DNA of 64,000 nucleotides from Photobacterium aquae (GTDB taxonomy: Bacteria; Pseudomonadota; Gammaproteobacteria; Enterobacterales; Vibrionaceae), in the NCBI RefSeq assembly GCF_001029445.1, contig NZ_LDOT01000027.1, positions 51,574 through 115,573 of the forward strand. Direction: 5' to 3'. A model generated the notes under the pieces. The model saw nothing but the letters and a program-made list of their open reading frames with translations, ran no database searches and was not told the origin of the DNA. The position numbers and the translations under genes are program-made. Within the stretch, counting starts at the first letter, position 1. Each line of letters opens with the position of its first letter. Below are positions 35,343-45,082 of the stretch, piece after piece.

Positions 35343-36671
35343 ATGAGTGATTTTAGCCGAGTTGCCTGGTGTGAAGGGATGTTTTTGCGTCCTCAGCATT
35401 TTCAGCAGCAAGAACGTTTTCAATTATATGAACTGACTCAAGTTGTGAGTCAGATATCGTCATATCTTTGGGGAGTTAACGAGCTACAGTTAGATGACAC
35501 TTTGCTTAAGCATGGGCAAATTGGTTTGAGTAAAGTCGCGGCCATTATGCCTGATGGCAGCTCGGTTGTTAGCCCGAAACGTGAGAAGTTACCGCAAGCA
35601 TTACAGTTGGATAAAAGCGTGCATGATCAGCTAGTTTATCTGGCTATCCCTGCCGATAAAGCTGGTGACGTAAACATTAGCGCCCCTGGAAGTTCTCAGA
35701 TAACGCGGTATTGGTTTGATGATCATGAAGTGGCGGACTCTGCTATTGGGACGGATGCAACGGAAGTCTTGCAACTCTCACAGTTAGCTGTAGTACTAAA
35801 ACTCGCTAGCGAGAGTTTATCCGGCTACATTACGTTGCCGATTGCTCGTATACATGAGGTGACGGATGAAGGCCGGGTTATTCTCGATGAAAAATATATA
35901 CCGCCTTGTTTGAATGTGCAGAAAAATCCTGTTATCAAGCGTTTTATTACTGAGTTACGGGGGATGGTTAAGCTGCGTGCTGACACCATAGCCAGTCGCT
36001 TGAGTCAAGGACAAGGTACCGCAAGTTCAATAGCTGATTTTCTGATGTTACAGATACTGAATCGTTATGAACCTGTGCTGTGTCATTTTGATATGTCGGA
36101 AGGACTACATCCAGAAGCACTGTGCCGCCAATTGTTCTCAATGGCCGGGGAATTGTCAACATTCTCAACTGAAAATAAACGCCCGCCTGAACTTCCCGTA
36201 TATCTGCATGATGACCTAACGGTGGTGTTCGGAAATATCATGGTTGTGCTGAATCAGTTTATGAGTGCAGTACTTGAGCAAACGGCAATACAGTTACCTA
36301 TTGAGGCAACGAAGTTCGGTATCCGTATTGCGGCTGTCGCGGATAAAGTATTGCTAGAGCGGTCAACTTTCGTATTAGCTGTGAAAGCAGATCTACATCC
36401 AGACGAATTGCGTCGCAGGTTCCCTGCCCAGGTGAAAATAGGCCCGGTAGAGCATATTCGCGATTTGGTGAATAACCAGTTACCAGGTATCGCGACAACA
36501 GCATTACCTGTCGCGCCTCGTCAAATTCCTTATCATGCGGGGTATCATTATTTTCAACTAGATAAAACAAATGATTACTGGCATCGGTTAAGCGCAAGTG
36601 GTGGCATCGCCTTACACTTGTCAGGGAAATACCCAGACTTGGATATGCAATTGTGGGTGATAAATAAATAA
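35343..36671 (+). CDS. tssK: T6SS baseplate protein TssK
   Basis: Trimeric baseplate subunit linking the baseplate to the TssLM membrane complex. The N-terminal signature VAWCEGMFLRPQHFQQQERF is diagnostic, and the end block GYHYFQLDKTNDYWHRLSASGGIALHLSGKYPDL matches the family. Length (442 aa) is standard. It has its usual place between tssJ and tssL. Confidence 0.95.
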   Translation: MSDFSRVAWCEGMFLRPQHFQQQERFQLYELTQVVSQISSYLWGVNELQLDDTLLKHGQIGLSKVAAIMPDGSSVVSPKREKLPQALQLDKSVHDQLVYLAIPADKAGDVNISAPGSSQITRYWFDDHEVADSAIGTDATEVLQLSQLAVVLKLASESLSGYITLPIARIHEVTDEGRVILDEKYIPPCLNVQKNPVIKRFITELRGMVKLRADTIASRLSQGQGTASSIADFLMLQILNRYEPVLCHFDMSEGLHPEALCRQLFSMAGELSTFSTENKRPPELPVYLHDDLTVVFGNIMVVLNQFMSAVLEQTAIQLPIEATKFGIRIAAVADKVLLERSTFVLAVKADLHPDELRRRFPAQVKIGPVEHIRDLVNNQLPGIATTALPVAPRQIPYHAGYHYFQLDKTNDYWHRLSASGGIALHLSGKYPDLDMQLWVINK

Positions 36672-36701
36672 TAATGATGAGTGAATCAAGGATTGATGGC
36701 T

Positions 36702-38006
36702 ATGTCTGAGTCAACGCTAATAAAACCCCGCCCCGGAATTCGAGGTAAGACAGAAGAGGATAAGCGTGCAGTTAATCCTTCGATTAAGCCTTCGGATCAG
36801 ACTCTTGTGTTGGCGAAGAGCAATAGTGGTGGTCAAGCACATAGATTGCCACCGTTAGGTCAAAATCCATTAATAGAAGAGGCGAGTTATTTACTCTCTA
36901 TGGTGGGGCAGATTCGTAGTACAACTTATCATAGCGATGTCGCGTTTTTGCAGCAAAGCTGCATTGATAGAGTACGTGAATTTGAAACGCGGTTGCGGGC
37001 GCAGTCGGTAAGCGCTGAAAAAATTGAAGCAGCGCGGTATTGTTTGTGTTCGTTTATTGATGAAACCGTGTTGAATACATTTTGGGGGGGGCAGTCTCTT
37101 TGGTCGACGGAAAGCCTCTTATCGACATTTCATAGCGAAACGTTTGGTGGTGAATATTTCTATACTCTTTTAGATTCAGCACTTGCCGATCCACGTTCCA
37201 ATCAGCATTTACTTGAGTTGCAATACTTGTGTATGTCTTTAGGTTTTGTTGGCAAGATGCGGGTGATCGAGCGTGGTATGGATAAGTTCGAAGATTATCG
37301 GGAGCAGGCATATCAAGCTTTAGTTAGCTTGACCGGAGATCCAGAACAAGAACTTTCGCCAGGTTGGAAAAATGGAGTACTACACGGTACTGAACCACGC
37401 AACGAAGTGCCGCTATGGGTGATTCTATCAATGTTATTGGTGTTTGTATTGGGCATTTATATGGCATTTAGCTATCACATTAATGAGTATTCAAATAAAG
37501 TTTTTAATCAACTTAATACTCTTGCAAGATGGGAGGCTCAAGAACAGTTACAACCCGGTTCAATTGCGCCTGCCTCGATACGGTTGCAACAGCTGTTACA
37601 GAGTGAGGTAGCGCGAGGCACAATTGAGTTGGTAGATCTGCCTGATCGTGTACGTATTATTTTGAAATCCAGTGAGTTATTTTCATCGGGTAGTGCGGAG
37701 GTTCAGGAAGCCTTATTACCAGTGCTGTCTAAAATAGCTCGCGCATTAGAATCGACAGAAGGGCGTATTCTAATCGCGGGGCATACTGATGATACTCCGA
37801 TATTTACGAGTAAATATCCATCGAATTGGCATCTATCGCTCGCTCGTGCAACGGCAGTTGCTAACACTATGGCGATGGGGACAGATTTGCATGGACGTTT
37901 ATGGCCGGAAGGTTTAGGCGAATCAAAACCTAGGAATGAAAATAATAGTCAAGAAAATCGGGCGCGTAATCGCCGGGTTGAAATAGATTTACTTATATTG
38001 AAATAA
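36702..38006 (+). CDS. tssL: T6SS inner-membrane protein TssL with OmpA-like domain
   Basis: Inner-membrane component bound to TssM and TssK. Residues about 60-225 are the cytoplasmic DotU/IcmH domain (RYCLCSFIDETVLNTFWGGQ, FHSETFGGEYFYTLLD). One membrane helix is at about 236-258, and residues about 310-434 form an OmpA-like peptidoglycan-binding domain (ILIAGHTDDTPI, LSLARATAVANTM, NRARNRRVEID). This makes it an 'evolved' TssL that can grip the cell wall itself. A GTG at 36681 is in frame, but AAGGA stands 9 nt before the ATG at 36702. Confidence 0.92.
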   Translation: MSESTLIKPRPGIRGKTEEDKRAVNPSIKPSDQTLVLAKSNSGGQAHRLPPLGQNPLIEEASYLLSMVGQIRSTTYHSDVAFLQQSCIDRVREFETRLRAQSVSAEKIEAARYCLCSFIDETVLNTFWGGQSLWSTESLLSTFHSETFGGEYFYTLLDSALADPRSNQHLLELQYLCMSLGFVGKMRVIERGMDKFEDYREQAYQALVSLTGDPEQELSPGWKNGVLHGTEPRNEVPLWVILSMLLVFVLGIYMAFSYHINEYSNKVFNQLNTLARWEAQEQLQPGSIAPASIRLQQLLQSEVARGTIELVDLPDRVRIILKSSELFSSGSAEVQEALLPVLSKIARALESTEGRILIAGHTDDTPIFTSKYPSNWHLSLARATAVANTMAMGTDLHGRLWPEGLGESKPRNENNSQENRARNRRVEIDLLILK

Positions 38007-38023
38007 GGGAATAGGGATAAGCA

Positions 38024-41000
38024 ATGTTCAAGAATAATTTTGTTAAGCGCATTGGACCTGTTCTCTGTTCGAGGTGGGTAGTGTCTCTAGTTGGGCTCTT
38101 TGCTATATCATTATTGATTTGGTTTGGTGGCCCGTTAATTGCGATTGCAGGGACTGAGCCGTTAGTCAGTGAAGTATCTCGGCTTGTTGTGCTATTAGTG
38201 CTTACCTTGTTATGGGGCGCGATCAATATTGCTCATCAGGCAAGAAATAAGCATCAGAATGCTAAAGCAGTAAAAACACTGTTAGATGGCAATGATGAGG
38301 CCTCTTTGTTAAATGAGGCGACCCAGCGTGAAATTGAAACACTACGTACGCGTATTGTACAGGCGCTTACGGTGTTAAATGGTTCAGTTCTTAAACGAGG
38401 GAAAAGCGTCTATCAATTACCTTGGTATATCCTTATTGGCCCCCCTGGAACGGGGAAAACGACAGCATTGCATAATTCTGGCTTAGAATTTCCGTTAAAA
38501 GATAAGTTAGGTGATGATCCGTTAGCTGGTGTTGGTGGCACTCGTCATTGTGATTGGTGGTTTACTAATCAGGCTGTATTAATTGATACGGCAGGGCGTT
38601 ATACCACACAAGATAGTAACCGAGAGCAAGATTCCAAAGCGTGGTTTGGTTTTCTTGGTTTGCTTAAAAAGCACCGTACCCGCAGGCCGATTAATGGCGC
38701 AATTGTGACCGTAAGTCTTGTTAGTTTACTAACGCAAACTCGTACAGAAAGAAATCTTCATGCCCGTGCAATCAAGCACCGTATCCAAGAGTTGAAAAAC
38801 CAACTGGGCATGCATTTTCCAGTTTATGTCATTATGACCAAAGCCGATCTTGTTGCGGGATTTAGTGAGTATTTTGCGGATCTAAGTGCAGAACAGCGAG
38901 AACAAGTGTGGGGGATAACCTTTCCGGAACAAGCTGATGATCCTGAACGTGGGGTTGTTGGAATGTTCAATAAGGAATTCCATCATTTGCTTGAGCGGTT
39001 GGTTGGCCGAATGAATGAGCGTATGCAGCACACTCGGGATATCGATAAGCGGACGTTGATTTATGAGTTTCCCAAACAGCTTAGGTTGATTCAAGCTGCA
39101 GCAGATGATTTCCTCAAAGAGATTTTCTCACCTAATTCATTTGAAGAAGCACCGATGTTACGTGGTGTTTATATTGCGAGTGCAACACAGGAAGGGGTGC
39201 CTATTGATCGCGTGATGACAGAAATGGCAGGAGGTTTGGGGTTAGGTTCTGTGCCATTGAAACAACCGGGAAGTGAGAGTAAAGGTTTTTTTATTAAACG
39301 TTTGTTTGAGGATGTGATCTTCCCTGAGCAGTATATAGGTACCGTCAATCGCCATCATCAAAAGCAAAATTTATGGTTAAAACGCGGAGTGCTGGGTGGA
39401 TGTTGTGTCTTGATGGGCATAATGGGGGGATTGTGGCTGACGAGTTATAAATGGAATAAAGACTTGGTTGATGAGGCAGCTATTGCTGTTGCGCAATATA
39501 AGCAGGTTGTGACTCCGGAGCTGACGAGTAAAACAGATGTGATTACGTTGGCGAATGCACTAGATTTGTTAGAAGATTTGCCAGCAGGTTATAACGGGAA
39601 AATGCTGGATTCAGATGCAGTTAAACACGTTGGTTTGTATCAGGGGGATAAAATAGGTCAGCCAGCTCGAGCGGCATACGAGCGTGGGCTACAAGGTTTC
39701 TTTGCTCCTTATTTGATTCATGCACTCCAACAAGACATGAAAGAAAATAGTGCCTATTTAGAATATTTGTATGAGACGCTGAAAACATATTTGATGCTGT
39801 TCGATCATTCTCACTATGAGGAAGAACAGGTACTGAGTTGGTTTGCATTGTATTTCGAACGGACATATCCCGGGGAAATTAATGAGCCGATACGTCAGTC
39901 CTTGATGGGACATACTACTAATTTATTAGAATTAGGGATTGTTGGCGTACAGCAAGATGATGATGCCGTTGAGCTAGCTCGTGGAGTGCTAACACAAATG
40001 CCGTTGGCTGAACGGGCTTATCAACGATTGAAAATGGACTTTATGGATAGTCATATTCCTGATTATAGACTGACCGATATTTTGGGTTCACAAAGTCAGA
40101 CAGTGTTTCAGCGTTTAAGTGGTAAATCATTAAGTGATGGGATCGCAGGCTTATACACTTATACCGGTTTCCATAGTGTCTTTCAGCTAGAAAACAAGCG
40201 TATTGTTAAGCGATTGATGGAAGATAGTTGGGTATATGGCGATAAGTTGCAACTGGGTGAAGCAACTAAGCAGGAGGTCATGACGGCGGTTAATGATAAA
40301 TATTATCGAGATTATATTTATTATTGGAATCAATTGATAGGGGATATACAGCTTGTGCCGTATAGCAGTGCAGCAGAGGGCTTATATCAGATGAAGGTTT
40401 TGTCAGGGTCAGAAAGACCGTTGCAGAGCTTGATTGTCAGTATTCAAAAACAGCTGCGTTTGACCGAATTACCTATAAGTGAAGAAGCTAAAGCAGCTGG
40501 TGAGGTAGCTGGCCACGCTGCTGGTGTTGCTATGCAACAGAAAAAAACACGTATTACTCGTTACTTACCATCGGAGATGCCGGAGCTTGAATCGGCTTTG
40601 CCGGGGGCTCAGATAGAAGAAGAGTTTGCTGATATTTTAGCGATAGGTGACGTGGAATTTAATGCGCTGAATGAATCATTAACATTATTGCATAACTATT
40701 TGGCGAAATTGAATTCAACGGGGGATAACGACAGAGTTGCCTACAAGAGTTTGCTTGGTGAAACAAGTCACGACGATTTGGATGCTAATTTGTCGCAAGT
40801 CGGTGATGTAATACCCGCTCCTTTCAATCAATGGTTGGGGGAACTAAAAAAACAAACGACCAAATTGGCTAAGCAAGGGTCTAAAGTACATCTGAATACA
40901 ATTTGGCAAGATGCTGTTGTTAGCGAGTACAAAAAGTCTATTAAGGGAAAATACCCATTTAATCGTCGTTCTAAAAGGGATGTAAAGATCAAGGATTTTG

Positions 41001-41578
41001 GCCGTTTCTTTGGATATGGCGGCATATTAGATAATTTCTTTATTACATATCTAGAACCGTTTGTTGATACATCGAAAGGGCAATGGCGTTTTACCAAGAA
41101 TGTAGGGGTTAGCGAAACGTCGCTACAATTATTCAAACAGGCTCAACGTATTCGTGAGGCATTTTTTGAACCAGGCAGTAAGGTTCCACATGTTGAGTTT
41201 GGTTTGAAAACGGTATTTTTGGATCAACATATTAGTAATTTTCGGTTCGAATTTGGTCCTCAAGCTATGATTTATCGCCACGGTCCCACTCGAGTGTCAT
41301 CGTTCTCGTGGCCGGATACGAGTCAGACTGCACAGGTACGATTAGTATTTACGCCACCGCAATCAGGGCATGCTATTACCAAGACATATAAAGGTAGTTG
41401 GGGACTTTTCCGTTTGCTGGAAGAAGCAGCGCGTAAAAGGTCAAAAACGCGAAAAGATAAAATGGTAGAAGTTGAACTGAAAGGAAATCGAGCAACGGTG
41501 CAGTTGTTACCGAATAGTGTTGTACATCCATTCTGGTTGAGAGATATAGAGAGATTTTCATGCCCAATGACATTGTAG
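38024..41578 (+). CDS. tssM: T6SS inner-membrane protein TssM (IcmF family)
   Basis: Large core of the membrane complex, spanning from cytoplasm to TssJ at the outer membrane. Two helices lie near residues 18-40 and 52-72. The cytoplasmic NTPase-like domain has an intact Walker A G139-PPGTGKTT and the block GVGGTRHCDWWFTNQAVLIDTAGRY (Walker B-like). A third helix is near 455-475, and the periplasmic IcmF-related and C-terminal beta domains run to the end (1184 aa). The last 19 nt overlap tagF, so the two are probably translationally coupled. Keeping Walker A suggests ATP binding is used in this system. Confidence 0.94.
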   Translation: MFKNNFVKRIGPVLCSRWVVSLVGLFAISLLIWFGGPLIAIAGTEPLVSEVSRLVVLLVLTLLWGAINIAHQARNKHQNAKAVKTLLDGNDEASLLNEATQREIETLRTRIVQALTVLNGSVLKRGKSVYQLPWYILIGPPGTGKTTALHNSGLEFPLKDKLGDDPLAGVGGTRHCDWWFTNQAVLIDTAGRYTTQDSNREQDSKAWFGFLGLLKKHRTRRPINGAIVTVSLVSLLTQTRTERNLHARAIKHRIQELKNQLGMHFPVYVIMTKADLVAGFSEYFADLSAEQREQVWGITFPEQADDPERGVVGMFNKEFHHLLERLVGRMNERMQHTRDIDKRTLIYEFPKQLRLIQAAADDFLKEIFSPNSFEEAPMLRGVYIASATQEGVPIDRVMTEMAGGLGLGSVPLKQPGSESKGFFIKRLFEDVIFPEQYIGTVNRHHQKQNLWLKRGVLGGCCVLMGIMGGLWLTSYKWNKDLVDEAAIAVAQYKQVVTPELTSKTDVITLANALDLLEDLPAGYNGKMLDSDAVKHVGLYQGDKIGQPARAAYERGLQGFFAPYLIHALQQDMKENSAYLEYLYETLKTYLMLFDHSHYEEEQVLSWFALYFERTYPGEINEPIRQSLMGHTTNLLELGIVGVQQDDDAVELARGVLTQMPLAERAYQRLKMDFMDSHIPDYRLTDILGSQSQTVFQRLSGKSLSDGIAGLYTYTGFHSVFQLENKRIVKRLMEDSWVYGDKLQLGEATKQEVMTAVNDKYYRDYIYYWNQLIGDIQLVPYSSAAEGLYQMKVLSGSERPLQSLIVSIQKQLRLTELPISEEAKAAGEVAGHAAGVAMQQKKTRITRYLPSEMPELESALPGAQIEEEFADILAIGDVEFNALNESLTLLHNYLAKLNSTGDNDRVAYKSLLGETSHDDLDANLSQVGDVIPAPFNQWLGELKKQTTKLAKQGSKVHLNTIWQDAVVSEYKKSIKGKYPFNRRSKRDVKIKDFGRFFGYGGILDNFFITYLEPFVDTSKGQWRFTKNVGVSETSLQLFKQAQRIREAFFEPGSKVPHVEFGLKTVFLDQHISNFRFEFGPQAMIYRHGPTRVSSFSWPDTSQTAQVRLVFTPPQSGHAITKTYKGSWGLFRLLEEAARKRSKTRKDKMVEVELKGNRATVQLLPNSVVHPFWLRDIERFSCPMTL

Positions 41579-42255
41579 CGGCACAATTTGGATATTTCGG
41601 AAAAGTACCAGTGCGAGGGGACTTTATTCAGGACCATTTACCACTTGACTTCCTTGACCCTTGGAATGAATGGCTACAGGCTGTACAGGCAGTGAGCCGT
41701 GAGCAACTTGGTGAGCAATGGTTGGAATGTTATCTAACCAGTCCCGTTTGGCATTTTTCATTGTCTCCGGGAGTCTGTGGTGATAGTGGAATGGTAGGTA
41801 CTTTGATGCCAAGTATTGATAACGTTGGTCGGCATTACTATTTTACATTGGCTACAAGTGTCGAAAATCCCCCGGTTGCATATTGGCAATCTCGGCAGTG
41901 GAGTGAGAATGCCGAAGATTTAGTGCTGCAACTATTAGATGATGATATGGATTTAATTCAGTGGTTAGAGAACTTGAAAAATACAGATCTTTTATCTGAT
42001 CTTGTTAACAATCCAAATTCGGCCGTGAAGACAGAAGCAGGGATGGGCAATCAAATTGTATTGCTTGGAGAGGAACACGTACAGGCTTGCGATTTGCTTC
42101 ATTTGGCTTACAAAACACAGTTTGATCGTTATTGTATCTGGTGGACTGCAGGTTCGGAAAGAATGAAAAGTGCGACCTTAGTGACAAGTGGTTTGCCTTT
42201 AATTAGCCAGTTTGCAGCTATGCTTGATGGTAATTGGGAGCAATGGGGATGGTAA
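41560..42255 (+). CDS. tagF: T6SS accessory protein TagF (ImpM family)
   Basis: In P. aeruginosa TagF represses T6SS activity independently of phosphorylation, probably by binding the FHA protein. The signature FGYFGKVPVRGDFIQDHLPLDFLDPWNEWL at the N-terminus and GTLMPSIDNVGRHYYFTLA are clear. Length 231 aa. It overlaps tssM by 19 nt upstream and pppA downstream. In some systems TagF is fused to PppA; here the two are separate but overlapping. Confidence 0.92.
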   Translation: MPNDIVAAQFGYFGKVPVRGDFIQDHLPLDFLDPWNEWLQAVQAVSREQLGEQWLECYLTSPVWHFSLSPGVCGDSGMVGTLMPSIDNVGRHYYFTLATSVENPPVAYWQSRQWSENAEDLVLQLLDDDMDLIQWLENLKNTDLLSDLVNNPNSAVKTEAGMGNQIVLLGEEHVQACDLLHLAYKTQFDRYCIWWTAGSERMKSATLVTSGLPLISQFAAMLDGNWEQWGW

Positions 42256-43067
42256 TGCCGACGAAAGCAGCTAACTGGCATTTTTTCTCTTTTTCTCAGA
42301 GCCATACAGGAAAAGTTCGTACTTATAACGAAGATGCATTTCTAGATTGCCCCAATGAAGGGGTTTGGGTAGTAGCTGATGGGATGGGAGGGCATAAATC
42401 TGGAGATGTAGCTAGCCAGATGCTGGTCGATATCGTTCGTCAGTATATTAGAGCGTTACCGATAAAATCATTGACCGTGGAGTATTTAGGACGCGCACTT
42501 CAAGATGCCAATAGACAAATCTATGATTATTCCCAGCGTTATTTTAAAGGGGAGACAATAGGTACGACAGCAGTATTACTTTTCGTGAAGGGTGGCGAAT
42601 ACCACGTCTTATGGGTAGGGGATAGTCGTCTTTATTTGTTCCGCCATGGTCAACTCGAACAGAAAACACGTGACCACAGCCAAGTGATGGACATGGTTGA
42701 ACAAGGACTCATTGCTGAGGCTGAGGCAGAGAATCACCCGTTGGCAAATGTTATTACACGAGCTGTTGGTGTAGGGGCTGATGTAGTGATTGATTCTGTT
42801 GTAGGTCAGTTGCAGTGGGGAGATTTGTTTTTGTTGTGTTCCGACGGCTTAACCAAGGAATTGCCTGATAACCACCTTGCTCATTGCCTGCAAGCTCCCA
42901 GTGTTTCAGATGCAGGCATGGCATTGATGCATTCTGCGTTGGTTCGTGGTGCGGCGGATAATGTTACAAGTGTGCTGGTTAAAGCGACGAAGTTGGATCT
43001 GGTAAATAGAGAAAACCAAAATACGAGTGATTTCACAATACCAATATTTAAGGGAGGAAAGTGTTAG
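42249..43067 (+). CDS. pppA: T6SS PP2C-type serine/threonine phosphatase PppA
   Basis: Expected to remove the phosphate placed by PpkA and reset the apparatus. PP2C metal-binding motifs are intact: RTYNEDAFLD, VADGMGGHKSGDVAS, VLWVGDSRLYLF, CSDGLTKELPD and GAADNVTSVLV. Length about 272 aa. The start could be the ATG at 42249 (GGGAG 8 nt upstream) or 42255, where it would share TAATG with the tagF stop; a TTG at 42234 is unlikely. It ends the fha operon. Confidence 0.92.
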   Translation: MVMPTKAANWHFFSFSQSHTGKVRTYNEDAFLDCPNEGVWVVADGMGGHKSGDVASQMLVDIVRQYIRALPIKSLTVEYLGRALQDANRQIYDYSQRYFKGETIGTTAVLLFVKGGEYHVLWVGDSRLYLFRHGQLEQKTRDHSQVMDMVEQGLIAEAEAENHPLANVITRAVGVGADVVIDSVVGQLQWGDLFLLCSDGLTKELPDNHLAHCLQAPSVSDAGMALMHSALVRGAADNVTSVLVKATKLDLVNRENQNTSDFTIPIFKGGKC

Positions 43068-43376
43068 ACAGATTGTACTAATCGATGTAATCCCCATTAT
43101 ATAGCATTATGAAAAGTTTATAATCCATGTTGATAAAATGGCGTGTCACTCGCGTTATTTACCTAAAGACCTTATTTTCTTCTTATGGCGAGGAGTATAA
43201 TAGTAAGCATATAAATACTATTGTCTTACTTTTAAGAATGATATTGTGCCAAATTTAAGAAGTGGTAAAGAGAAAGCCAAATTTAAAAATAGGTCTGACA
43301 GTTTGAAATATGTTAGTTTTGCGAAGCATATCAGATTTATTGTGTATGGATTAGATTTATTGCTAAGGGACGATGG
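43068..43376. promoter_or_regulatory. Promoter region of the tssA-clpV operon
   Basis: A 309-bp AT-rich gap after pppA with no gene. There is no clear terminator for the first operon, so some read-through is possible. AGTAAG (43202) and CTTACT (43225-43230) form a weak inverted repeat. A good AAGGGA ribosome site for tssA lies at 43365-43370. Confidence 0.45.
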
Positions 43377-44483
43377 ATGATAAATATGGATATTATTGAT
43401 TTTGAAGCGTTGAAATCACCGATATCAGAGGAAAATTCATCAGGAAATGATCCGCGTAGTGATACTTCACCTTATTCTGCGTATTTTACGTTAAAGGATG
43501 TAAGAAATACTGCAAGGGCGGCAGAGCGGCGAGCATTGGTGGATAATGAACCACTATTTAATTATTCACATCAGTGGCATGAAATTCTCGAACAAGTACC
43601 ATTGTTATTGACGACAGAGTGTAAGGATCTGGAACTCACGGCGTGGTTTATCGAAGCTTTGGTTCGTAACTGTGGTTTTCGGGGGCTTGAGATTGGCTTT
43701 AAAACCGCAGCGATCTTAATTGAGAACTTTTGGGATGATGTATATCCGATGCCCGATGAAGATGGGATCGAGACACGAATTGCTCCATTGGTCGGATTAA
43801 ATGGTGTTGAAGGAGAAGGGACCTTATTGATGCCGATTGCCTGTGTGCCGTTGACTGAGAATCATGGCGAACAGGCATACTCATTGTGGGAGTATGAACA
43901 AGCATTAGAGATCGATCGCTTAGATGCGGAGAAGAAAAAATATCGCATTGATATGGGGGGGGTTGATCTTCAAGCACTTGAAGAAGAAGTTAAAATGTCT
44001 GAGCCGACATTTTATCGTCAACTTCATCAAGATATAGAAGCAGCGATTCAAGCGTATAGTGATCTGGTGAAATTAATGGATGACGCGTGCGGTTATCCAT
44101 TGCCTAGTTCCCAAATCACCAAGCGATTACAAGCCTGTCTTAATGCAGTGACATATTTAGCCGAAGATAAACTAAAAGCTTTGCCTTCAACGGATCCTAT
44201 AGTTGACGTTAATAATAGCGAATCACAAACTGATTTATCTTCAGTCTCTGGAATTAGCGTGCAATTGGAGACACGGCAAGAGGCGATTAAAAACCTGAAA
44301 ATGATCGCTGATTTTTTTAAAAAAACAGAACCCCATTCTCCGATGGCTTATGCCATTGAGCAGGTCGTTCGTTGGAGTGATATGTCATTACCGGATTTAC
44401 TCGAAGAGTTAATAGTTGATGGTGATGCAAGAAAAGGTTATTTCCGTCTTGTTGGTATAGGCTCAGAGAACAATCAATCATAG
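43377..44483 (+). CDS. tssA: T6SS cap/assembly protein TssA
   Basis: Coordinates assembly of tail and sheath. The N-terminal ImpA domain is evident (PISEENSSGNDPRSDTSPYSAYFTLKDVRNTARAAERR, then WHEILEQVPLLLTTECKDLELTAWFIEALVRNCGF). The C-terminus is the short TssA1-like type (YAIEQVVRWSDMSLPDLLEELI, YFRLVGI) and not the long VasJ type. Length 368 aa. AAGGGA stands 6 nt before the ATG. First gene of the sheath/baseplate operon. Confidence 0.92.
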   Translation: MINMDIIDFEALKSPISEENSSGNDPRSDTSPYSAYFTLKDVRNTARAAERRALVDNEPLFNYSHQWHEILEQVPLLLTTECKDLELTAWFIEALVRNCGFRGLEIGFKTAAILIENFWDDVYPMPDEDGIETRIAPLVGLNGVEGEGTLLMPIACVPLTENHGEQAYSLWEYEQALEIDRLDAEKKKYRIDMGGVDLQALEEEVKMSEPTFYRQLHQDIEAAIQAYSDLVKLMDDACGYPLPSSQITKRLQACLNAVTYLAEDKLKALPSTDPIVDVNNSESQTDLSSVSGISVQLETRQEAIKNLKMIADFFKKTEPHSPMAYAIEQVVRWSDMSLPDLLEELIVDGDARKGYFRLVGIGSENNQS

Positions 44484-44569
44484 TCTATTTTGTGTAATAC
44501 CGTATTGTAGTTAATCACGGTTAGAAGACTGAACTATCAGAGTTAGTAATTATAAATAGGGAGATTCTA

Positions 44570-45082
44570 ATGGGAAGTATCCACGGGAAATTATCACGGG
44601 TACGTAAGCCAAGGGTACATATTACCTATGATGTTGAAACAGAAGGCTCAAGCGTTAAAAAGGAATTAGCGTTTGTTGTTGGTGTCATGGGCGATTTTGC
44701 AGGGCAAAATACAGATGCGATTAAGCCGATAAAAGACCGTCGTTTTATTCAGATTGATAGGGATAATTTTGATGATGTACTTAATAGAATGAGTCCAAAG
44801 TTAAATTTCCGTGTTGATAATAAATTGACTAATGACAATACCAGAATGGATATTAATTTAACTTTTTCATCAATGGCAGATTTTGAACCGGCCGCTATTG
44901 TTAATCAAGTTGAGCCATTACGTAAGTTGATGGAAACTCGTAATAAACTTCGTGATTTAATGACAAAAGTTGATCGTTCAGAAGAGTTAGAAAATTTGTT
45001 GGAAGCAGTGTTGAATAATACATCTGACTTACAAAAGCTATCTGATGAATTGCACAAAGGTACCAAGGAGTCGGCTCAATGA
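44570..45082 (+). CDS. tssB: T6SS sheath small subunit TssB (VipA)
   Basis: Contractile sheath subunit that pairs with TssC. SIHGKLSRVRKPRVHITYDVETEG at the N-terminus and VVGVMGDFAGQ plus the DRRFIQIDRDNFDDVL block are diagnostic. Length 170 aa. GGGAG stands 6 nt before the ATG. The stop overlaps the tssC start (ATGA), coupling translation of the two sheath subunits. Confidence 0.96.
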   Translation: MGSIHGKLSRVRKPRVHITYDVETEGSSVKKELAFVVGVMGDFAGQNTDAIKPIKDRRFIQIDRDNFDDVLNRMSPKLNFRVDNKLTNDNTRMDINLTFSSMADFEPAAIVNQVEPLRKLMETRNKLRDLMTKVDRSEELENLLEAVLNNTSDLQKLSDELHKGTKESAQ